A stretch of DNA of 35,432 nucleotides from a virus: IMG/VR virus record IMGVR_UViG_3300030329_005396, positions 1-35,432 of that record. One strand, written 5' to 3'. The notes under the pieces are model-generated. The model saw only the letters and a program-made list of their open reading frames with translations, did no database searches and was not told the origin of the DNA. This document shows, one piece after another, positions 30,212 through 35,432 of the stretch; position 1 is the first letter of the stretch, and each line of letters starts with the position of its first letter. A program made the translations under genes and the position numbers.

Positions 30212-30271
30212 TTTTGTTTCTCTTACTAATTAAGTTTTTGCTTAATGTACGTTCTGAGATTTAAATTAAAG

Positions 30272-30355
30272 GGAAGGGATACTTGCCCCGGTGTTACAAG
30301 CACCCTTCCTAAATCGTTAGGGATGGCCGGAACTTTTAACCAAGCCTTAACGATT
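30272..30355 (-). other. two stacked hairpins between late genes
   Basis: Hairpin 1: GGAAGGG-TGCTTG (minus strand) pairs with CAAGTA-T-CCCTTCC over 13 bp with one bulge, loop about 11 nt (30272-30309). Hairpin 2: AATCGTTA/TAACGATT (8 bp) at 30312-30355, closing on the stop codon of the 103-aa gene. Weak T content follows hairpin 1 (TTTAATTTAAA). Could be a terminator, an mRNA processing or stability element. Confidence 0.5.
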
Positions 30356-30665
30356 ATTCGTAGTTTGTAAGAATTGGTTCGTGATAAGTAACATTTACTG
30401 CTCCATCAGAACCAGATGTTGCAATAATTTTAATTTTATCTGGAGAACAGTCGAAGGGCTTTGTTTCTTTCTTTTCTACTAGAATCCCAACAGACGATGT
30501 AGGATCGGTTCCATCAATTCTTACTCGAATGTCTTGTGTTTCTGGTTGTAGATGAGTCAGAATTATTGGTATATCTTCATTATCACTATTCTGCGGTCGA
30601 GTTAGTCCAGTTGCGGTACTGCTCGATAGAGCCGTAATGAATTCATGATGACATATACGATTCAT
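30354..30665 (-). CDS. hypothetical virion-like protein
   Basis: 103 aa, beta-rich: QDIRVRIDGTDPTSSVGILVEKKETKPFDCSPDKIKIIATSG. The R-I-D-G-T-D-P-T...G-x-L-(V/L) stretch resembles small phage structural or fibre-associated beta proteins that I have seen unnamed. It overlaps the upstream 204-aa gene by 4 nt (ATGA type). Function unknown. Confidence 0.6.
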   Translation of the reverse strand: MNRICHHEFITALSSSTATGLTRPQNSDNEDIPIILTHLQPETQDIRVRIDGTDPTSSVGILVEKKETKPFDCSPDKIKIIATSGSDGAVNVTYHEPILTNYE

Positions 30666-31276
30666 GTAATTATTCCTTTACTAATAAACCCTGAAGGTCT
30701 TTCTATTCTTTTTACTCTTTTGGGTTTTAATTCTGCTTGTTTTTTCTTGGGTTCTCCGCCTGATCCACCAGTATAAGTTAGTGATAGTTGCGGAACATTG
30801 CTGCCGTTGTCAAACAGCTTAACTAGTGCACTTGTTTCGTCGTCGCTGTCTTCGTCGAGGTAAACAGCGACTCGATCAATTGAATTCGGATACTTGTCGA
30901 TTAGAGCCTGAATTGCAGTGGATAGGTTTGGACTTTCGTTATAAGCATTGTGAGACAATGATGTCGTTGGCCAATTCGTGACATTTGTTAAATAGGATCG
31001 TCCAGTAATATCATTCGGTGTTGAAGTGATATCGACCGCTGATGCGGAGTCTTCAATCCTCAGTCTTGCTCCAAGCCTTGTTCCTGTGGCATGGAGTCTT
31101 AGCTTTGCTGATGTAACTGTTGCACCTTGCAGTTCTGATAGCTCATCAAAAATAAATAGTACGTTTTGAATCCCATCCCAGCGTATGAATACAGTACTTG
31201 AGGAGTTAACAACTGTAGTTCCATTTTGATATCCATCTCGTTCGCTTGCAGATATTTCTTTTGTTATTGTAGGCAT
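30662..31276 (-). CDS. DNRLRE/CBM-like beta-sandwich protein
   Basis: 204 aa. The segment VFIRWDGIQNVLFIFDELSELQGATVTSAKLRLHATG is close to the DNRLRE/CBM96-type domain, in which F-D-x-S-x-L-x-G-A-x-V-x-x-A-x-L-R-L is the hallmark. It ends with PQLSLTYTGG and a basic, flexible tail (KKKQAELKPKRVKRIERP). Such domains bind carbohydrate or act as adhesive spacers; here a tail decoration or fibre is likely. No signal peptide. Confidence 0.62.
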   Translation of the reverse strand: MPTITKEISASERDGYQNGTTVVNSSSTVFIRWDGIQNVLFIFDELSELQGATVTSAKLRLHATGTRLGARLRIEDSASAVDITSTPNDITGRSYLTNVTNWPTTSLSHNAYNESPNLSTAIQALIDKYPNSIDRVAVYLDEDSDDETSALVKLFDNGSNVPQLSLTYTGGSGGEPKKKQAELKPKRVKRIERPSGFISKGIIT

Positions 31277-31320
31277 TTTTACTTTAGACTTTTATAAAGA
31301 TACTTCTAAAGGAAAAGTAT

Positions 31321-31500
31321 TTACTTGTTATTTAGACTTCTTACTGAGTCACCAATAATAAGTGTAATTGCTAATGCAACAATTTCAGCAACTGTTGATT
31401 CACTTATTTCTGATCCAAATTCTTTTAGCAGTACAATCAATAATGTTACTATTGCTGTTTGAGTTCTTCCCTGACTTAAAATATTTACTAATGTATTCAT
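31321..31500 (-). CDS. 59-aa holin-like membrane protein
   Basis: Starting at the ATG at 31500 (an ATG 23 codons upstream overlaps the previous gene), it has two hydrophobic helices: TAIVTLLIVLLKEFG (about 15-29) and VAEIVALAITLIIGDSV (about 36-52), with a polar link and charged ends. Class II holins have two spans and about this length. It lies two genes after the metalloprotease, so together they may be the lysis set. No holin family signature is visible. Confidence 0.5.
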   Translation of the reverse strand: MNTLVNILSQGRTQTAIVTLLIVLLKEFGSEISESTVAEIVALAITLIIGDSVRSLNNK

Positions 31501-31535
31501 TTTGTTTGGTTTTCTTAAGGCTAAGTTAGTTTTTC

Positions 31536-31835
31536 TTATCTTTTGAACCTGAATATTCTTTTGAACCAATTGGATATATTACTGCTTCGTCTGCATGATT
31601 GAGAGTAGTATCTAATATTTACTTCTTGCTGTTCTCTTTTATCATTTTTGACTAAGTTATATTCTGGTTTTTTGGGTTTTGAATCTTCGCTAATTAATTT
31701 GAAGTCCTTTGTAATTAATACAAAAGGACTTTTAGATTTAATTAAATTATACTCCTCTGAAAATACTTGGCTTTCTCCAAATCCTGTTATTAGGATTATA
31801 AGGGTTATTATAACTTTTCTTAAATAGTATTTCAT
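31536..31835 (-). CDS. exported basic protein of unknown function
   Basis: 99 aa from ATG at 31835, which overlaps the metalloprotease stop (ATGA); an ATG 4 codons earlier is less likely. The N-terminus KYYLRKVIITLIILITGFGESQVFS is a signal peptide or membrane anchor. The mature part contains two similar stretches EYNLIKSKSPF and EYNLVKNDKRE and ends in a basic amphipathic segment NWFKRIFRFKR, like membrane-active peptides. A spanin-like or lysis accessory role is possible but unsupported by family. Confidence 0.6.
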   Translation of the reverse strand: MKYYLRKVIITLIILITGFGESQVFSEEYNLIKSKSPFVLITKDFKLISEDSKPKKPEYNLVKNDKREQQEVNIRYYSQSCRRSSNISNWFKRIFRFKR

Positions 31836-32674
31836 ACGAAGTCCCACATTCCATTACTTGATGATGGATCAATTATATCATATTGCTTTCCATCAATTGT
31901 AAGATTTCCTACTTTTCTTTCGTTTGGAGTGTCGCTTGGAGTGTCTTTGGATGGGCCATATCGATCAAGCATTTGCTTTATTTCCCATGCTTGAGGCTCT
32001 GTAAACCTACCTGTTACAGTAGGATGCATTATTGAATTTGTGCCTGATGTATGACCTAAACCACAAGCATGAAGTAATTCATGAACAATAACTTCTAGCA
32101 ACAATTCTTTTGACCAAGTCTTTGATCTATTATATTTCTGTTCTAATCTTGTTGTACATGATCCATTTGCTAAATAACTCCACGCAAGTGTTCCGTTAGA
32201 TAAGTTTCCTACGTCTGCAAATATATCGCTTTCTTCATGATCCTCTTCAAAAATTAAATTTAGTCCGCTGACCTTTGATATACTTGTTAATGCTTCTAAC
32301 CAAGCATTATCTATATCTTTATCTTCGAGAGGACGTAATCGATGTAACCTTTGACTGCACGTTATACTTCTCATACAGTTTCTAGGCCATGCAGACTGTG
32401 ATTCAGCTTGAACTATTCTATCTGGAACCCAACATTTTCTTGAATCTAGATGTTCCTTTGTAACTGGTCCTAATTCTCCATCAATTATTAATTCAGTTTT
32501 ATACTGTTCTTGATATTTTGCTACAGCTTCTCTGCAATCTTTTTTACTTTTTACAACAGAGCCAAATGATACAGTTGGCATTCCATCTGATTCGCATGGA
32601 CTAAAATATCCAAGTGCCCATAATTGTTCTATAGATATAGTATCTTCTATATCTTGTTTTTCATACGTAATCAT
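31832..32674 (-). CDS. matrixin-like zinc metalloprotease with pro-domain
   Basis: 280 aa. The catalytic site is VIVHELLHACGLGHT: HExxHxxGxxH (His198, Glu199, His202, His208), followed by the Met-turn SIMHP (Met216), the metzincin/matrixin (M10) hallmark. Residues 15-75 resemble a peptidoglycan-binding-like helical domain, as in matrix metalloprotease propeptides, followed by SRKCWVPD (Cys81), matching the cysteine-switch motif PRCGxPD in layout. It therefore looks like a small zymogen. No signal peptide, so it would leave by lysis or in virions. Next to exported and holin-like genes, a role in breaking a protein envelope layer or in entry is inferred. Confidence 0.8.
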   Translation of the reverse strand: MITYEKQDIEDTISIEQLWALGYFSPCESDGMPTVSFGSVVKSKKDCREAVAKYQEQYKTELIIDGELGPVTKEHLDSRKCWVPDRIVQAESQSAWPRNCMRSITCSQRLHRLRPLEDKDIDNAWLEALTSISKVSGLNLIFEEDHEESDIFADVGNLSNGTLAWSYLANGSCTTRLEQKYNRSKTWSKELLLEVIVHELLHACGLGHTSGTNSIMHPTVTGRFTEPQAWEIKQMLDRYGPSKDTPSDTPNERKVGNLTIDGKQYDIIDPSSSNGMWDFV

Positions 32675-33384
32675 TTTTCTACCACTTGAGCGGCTAAGCC
32701 TTTAGCTACTTCGGTAAAAATGATTGTAAAGTCATCCTTTGTTTTCACTTTTCCTGAGGCGATCAGGGATGATAGCTCTGATCCGAAAGGACTTAGTACT
32801 TTATCTGCCCATTCATCCCTTCTGCCTTCTGGAATTACTGCTTGATTGAATTGAGCGATTGTTGGAGCAATTCGGCTCATGTCTGGATTTTGGCCGAATA
32901 ATCCAGCAGATGTCATTCCAGCTACAGTTAGAAATGTTGCCGATATTCTAGCAGCTTCTGAATGGCTTTCGTCTCCTTCTAATGTTTTGTACCACTCTGC
33001 TACTTTTTTATCTATTCCGAATGAAGGGTTAGGTTCTGGAGGATTGGGCTGTGGATTAGGATTTGGAGTTGGACTAGGAGAAGTTCCTGTAACAGTAATA
33101 CTTACATCTTGTGTTTCTGCTTTTTCTCCACTTGAAACAAATAGAATGAATTTTACTTCCCCAGGTTTTTCGGGCCAGACTGCTGCAATCTTACCGTTTT
33201 CAAATACCCTGTAATTTTCATTTTTAATATTACATGCTTTCCAAAGTATTACTTGTCCAATACTTTCTGTAGCATCTAGTATTAATGGTTCTCCAATTTT
33301 TACTGTTTCTGGAGCATTAACTTTTGCAACAATTGTATCTTCTTGTTGAGTAATTGTTGCTAGTAGTAAGATTAGAGTATTCAT
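32671..33384 (-). CDS. PKD-like/proline-linker protein
   Basis: 237 aa. A short hydrophobic N-terminus (MNTLILLLATITQQ) could be a signal. Residues about 20-100 form an Ig/PKD-like beta domain (GEPLILDATESIGQVILWKA... GEVKFILFVSSGEKAETQ). A Pro/Asn-rich linker spans 103-121 (PSPTPNPNPQPNPPEPNP). A helical C-terminal domain follows (125-237). It overlaps the metalloprotease by 4 nt. The layout fits an exported or virion adhesion protein. Confidence 0.62.
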   Translation of the reverse strand: MNTLILLLATITQQEDTIVAKVNAPETVKIGEPLILDATESIGQVILWKACNIKNENYRVFENGKIAAVWPEKPGEVKFILFVSSGEKAETQDVSITVTGTSPSPTPNPNPQPNPPEPNPSFGIDKKVAEWYKTLEGDESHSEAARISATFLTVAGMTSAGLFGQNPDMSRIAPTIAQFNQAVIPEGRRDEWADKVLSPFGSELSSLIASGKVKTKDDFTIIFTEVAKGLAAQVVEK

Positions 33385-33468
33385 TTTTAGTTCCGTTTAT
33401 TTAGTTTGGTTGAGCTTATTAATTGTTTCTCTGTAAATTAGTGAATTTGTTGTAGGCTAAAGTATACT

Positions 33469-33897
33469 CTAAATTAATTTCCAAGTGTTGATTGAATTCG
33501 CTTCTGCTTCATTTATGAATTCTTCTAGTAATTCATAATTAGCTTCGTCTTGGATTAACGCAATTAGTCTATCTGCAACAATATCTGAGGCTTCAATAAC
33601 GTCAGATTTGGATATACCTAAGTGTTTTTTTACTCTTACTTCTCTGCGAAATAGCATCCTTAATTGTGTTTGTTGCCACCAACCTAATTCTTTTGCACAT
33701 TCTGTAACTTTTTGTTTTGATTTCTGCCCTAGCTTATCTAAAATTAGTTGCATTAAGATCGGCATCAATAAGTTTATCAATGCTCCAAATTCAAATGCAG
33801 CTAAGGCTTCCTGGCTTTTTTCTAATGGACGTTTTTTGACTTCATCAATCCATAGATTGTTTACCGTATTGGCAATTGCGTCTGATGCAGGAGTCAT
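33469..33897 (-). CDS. hypothetical protein with one hydrophobic segment
   Basis: 142 aa. Hydrophobic helix FGALINLLMPILMQLILDKL (about 37-57) may span a membrane or pack in a bundle; the rest is charged helix. ATG has AAGGAA 8-13 nt upstream. It sits before the PKD-like gene. Not recognised. Confidence 0.6.
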   Translation of the reverse strand: MTPASDAIANTVNNLWIDEVKKRPLEKSQEALAAFEFGALINLLMPILMQLILDKLGQKSKQKVTECAKELGWWQQTQLRMLFRREVRVKKHLGISKSDVIEASDIVADRLIALIQDEANYELLEEFINEAEANSINTWKLI

Positions 33898-33944
33898 TTT
33901 ACTATTCCTTAAAGAGCATGTAAGGAACTAAAGCATTTAAGCTA

Positions 33945-34057
33945 CAGATATATTTTAAGCATATCTGGCTATTGGCTGACCTATTTGGTCTAGCTGACAA
34001 TATCAATGGTAGTTCCGGTTCCATTGGTTATTGTTTTAAAACCTTCTTAGAGGTTTT
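33945..34057 (-). other. run of hairpins in the 165-nt gap
   Basis: Four small inverted repeats in succession: CAGATAT/ATATCTG (33945-33967), GACC-TATTT-GGTC (about 33979-33992), CAATGG/CCATTG (about 34004-34027) and AAAACCT/AGGTTTT (34038-34057). The last, right after a stop codon, may be a terminator but has only TTTT after it. No gene was found in 33898-34062. Confidence 0.45.
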
Positions 34058-34062
34058 CCTAT

Positions 34063-34236
34063 TTAAGTAGGTTCTGGGTCTTTTTTCTTAGCTGGTTTTT
34101 CTTTTTTAGGCTTTTCTTCTTTTACTGCTGCTGGCCAACTTAGTACTACAAATTGGTTGTCTCTTAGACCTTTTACGGATGCTATTTGTTCTTCTGTTCC
34201 GTTTTTACGGACTTCTGATACTTTTACTTTTTTCAT
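34063..34236 (-). CDS. 57-aa Lys/Pro-tailed protein after the major tail gene
   Basis: Frame MKKVKVSEVRKNGTEEQIAS to PEPT. The first 38 residues look folded (alternating strand VKGLRDNQFVVLSWP), the tail is KEEKPKKEKPAKKKDPEPT. It follows the tail protein gene and its hairpin. No Shine-Dalgarno is obvious. Function unknown. Confidence 0.5.
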   Translation of the reverse strand: MKKVKVSEVRKNGTEEQIASVKGLRDNQFVVLSWPAAVKEEKPKKEKPAKKKDPEPT

Positions 34237-34263
34237 TTTAAAATACCAGACTTTTTATTAAAG

Positions 34264-34297
34264 GGTTGGCAAGAAATATCCTTACTTCTTACCAACC
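34264..34297 (-). terminator. strong hairpin after the major tail gene
   Basis: On the minus strand GGTTGGTAAGAA pairs with TTCTTGCCAACC (11 of 12 positions, one A.C) around a 10-nt loop, then CTTTAATAAAAAG. The stem is strong, the U run short. It lies about 55 nt after the stop of the major tail gene, a common place for partial terminators that reduce downstream expression. Confidence 0.55.
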
Positions 34298-34351
34298 TTA
34301 GAACTTCCTTGCTCCGTATTAATTGAGCTAAAGTATAGTTTAACTTTGTTA

Positions 34352-34810
34352 TTAAGTAGTTTGTACCCAAGCTGGAGAAATTAGTGATCCTGACTCTAGG
34401 AAGTATGTTGGTTCTAAAGTCAGTTCGTGATTCTCAGCTTCGTTTGCTTCTTGCTCGTAGCTAAATGCTGTGATTAATGCAGGAATTTTGAAATAGTGGG
34501 TTCCTGCGGTAGCTATTGCACCGTCTGCTACAGCAAATATCGTTGCTGTTTTTCCCGTGAAGAATCCGAGGATTGCATCAAACAATGTTTCATCTGTATC
34601 GTGATGAAGATTTAGTGTTACTTCTGCTGAGAAGTGGCTAGCTAGTTTCAGCAACCAGTCAGTTGATCGACTAATAAAGTCTGCGGTTTCTAAGTTTTGT
34701 TCTCCAATAGAAACGTCTCCAACTTCAGTAACTTCTACCCATGTGGGAGATGCATCTGTACCAGAGTTGTAGTATAGAATGCCGTTACGACCTGTTTGCG
34801 GAGCTGGCAT
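34352..34810 (-). CDS. major tail (tube) protein
   Basis: 152 aa. Begins MPAPQTGRNGILYYNSGT, then PTWVEVTEVGDVSIGEQNLETADFISR, matching the start of siphovirus tail-tube proteins (G-x-L-Y/F, then D-V-S...E-x-D). FSAEVTLNLHHDTDE and a beta-rich end also fit. Short, beta-rich and followed by a strong hairpin, as expected for a highly expressed structural gene. It assembles around the tape measure protein. Confidence 0.7.
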   Translation of the reverse strand: MPAPQTGRNGILYYNSGTDASPTWVEVTEVGDVSIGEQNLETADFISRSTDWLLKLASHFSAEVTLNLHHDTDETLFDAILGFFTGKTATIFAVADGAIATAGTHYFKIPALITAFSYEQEANEAENHELTLEPTYFLESGSLISPAWVQTT

Positions 34811-34823
34811 GACTTAAATCCTT

Positions 34824-35381
34824 TTATGTCAAATAAGTTTGACGAACTTTGAATACTATTTTTGTATAATGAGTAAACATATTAGATTTTAATATGTCTA
34901 TTGTCTGGTAAGGCGGGATTACATTTCCTTCTTCACTTTTTACTGGTTCCATTCTATCCCACCAGTAATTCCAATTTATTCCATTTATGGATGTTGGATT
35001 TTCATTTCCTATTACTGATCTAGCTTGGAAGTATTCGCATATTCCAACTAGTTTTGAAATGTTATCTTGATTGTTTATGTAATCTTCGTCTACTGGAAAT
35101 GTAACTCTAAAGATTACAGGATATTCGCCTTCAATGTATTTTTTAGAACTACTAAGCCATGTTATATTTCCTGAGAGGGGAAAATACCTTAACTCTAACT
35201 TGTCTTCTAATCCTTTTCTCTCTTTAAGCGGATTGAAGGAGTAGTCTGCTGTTGATTTTGTTAGATGTGGGTGTGTGCCTAATCCGGAAGCTGCTGTTAT
35301 ACCTGGCCAGTTATTTCCTGTTCTTTCGCTCTCTAGCTGGGTTTTTAATTCGTTAAGTATTGTTCCAGATATAGAGTGCAT
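34824..35381 (-). CDS. putative tail completion/terminator protein
   Basis: 185 aa. Starts MHSISGTILNELKTQLES, a helix at the N-terminus as in tail-completion proteins, then a beta-rich domain (GEYPVIFRVTFPVDEDY) ending with FKVRQTYLT. Its place just before the major tail gene is that of tail terminator or neck proteins. Its ATG overlaps the upstream stop (TAATG). Inferred mainly from position. Confidence 0.55.
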   Translation of the reverse strand: MHSISGTILNELKTQLESERTGNNWPGITAASGLGTHPHLTKSTADYSFNPLKERKGLEDKLELRYFPLSGNITWLSSSKKYIEGEYPVIFRVTFPVDEDYINNQDNISKLVGICEYFQARSVIGNENPTSINGINWNYWWDRMEPVKSEEGNVIPPYQTIDILKSNMFTHYTKIVFKVRQTYLT

Positions 35382-35432
35382 TAATCAATTTCGATGGCGT
35401 AAACTTTTACACGTGTTCTACTTGCAGTAGTG
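35381..35432 (-). CDS. 3' end of an upstream late gene (partial)
   Basis: The last 17 codons and stop of a minus-strand gene that enters from the right edge: ASRTRVKVYAIEID then TAA. It overlaps the next gene start as TAATG. Probably a head-tail joining protein; too short to name. Confidence 0.5.
   Translation of the reverse strand, partial: TTASRTRVKVYAIEID

Noticed and set aside
1-35432. CRISPR array, insertion sequence, integrase or attachment site
   Set aside because: No regularly spaced repeats, transposase or integrase motifs, or direct repeats at tRNA ends were found; the GA tract and TCTCGA cluster are not spaced like CRISPR.

Overview
The window is a contiguous piece of a tailed double-stranded DNA phage (or prophage) genome, AT-rich, with almost every gene on the minus strand. 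Evidence: a large terminase, a tape measure protein, a tail-chaperone pair with a -1 slippery heptamer, a major tail-tube-like protein, and a full phage-type replication set. The long non-contractile-type tail module points to a siphovirus-like particle, but portal, protease and capsid genes lie outside the window. The host cannot be read from the sequence. A Planctomycetes-like host is only a weak guess, from the style of the PKD-like and glycosyltransferase proteins.

There are two leftward blocks separated by one rightward gene. Block 1 (16.4 kb down to 0.1 kb) starts at a sigma70-like promoter (16392-16420). It carries a small leader ORF, a HTH protein, a Fe-S uracil-DNA glycosylase, a small PD-(D/E)XK-like protein, a Cas4/RecB-like nuclease, a Sak4-like RecA-fold ATPase, three tRNA-like genes, a DUF669-type protein, a family A DNA polymerase, ThyX and a primase fused to an AAA+ helicase. 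A second promoter of the same design (6150-6178) then leads into a protein of unknown function, an HNH endonuclease, two zinc-ribbon proteins and a 273-aa protein whose 3' end overlaps the terminase gene by 401 nt in another frame.

Block 2 (35.4 kb down to 17.9 kb) is the late block: a head-tail/tail completion candidate, the major tail protein, then a cluster of exported or membrane proteins that includes a matrixin-like zinc metalloprotease with a putative cysteine switch and a holin-like peptide. Next come G/GT tail chaperones, an HK97-gp10-like protein, the tape measure protein, a 317-aa tail protein, a Dam-type methyltransferase with a coupled 56-aa secreted protein, two Cys-rich paralogous proteins, a two-domain glycosyltransferase and a SAM methyltransferase. 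A lone rightward gene at 16.6-17.8 kb (ParB/Srx-like GxHR protein) sits between the blocks and converges on block 2.

The most unusual items are two leucine-type tRNA shells with extra sequence in place of a normal anticodon arm, the zymogen-like phage matrixin, a cluster of TCTCGA motifs that recurs in all three reading frames inside the terminase gene, the 401-nt dual-coding overlap at the terminase start, and the paired Cys-rich virion proteins. Several genes shorter than 60 codons were found by reading the gaps.
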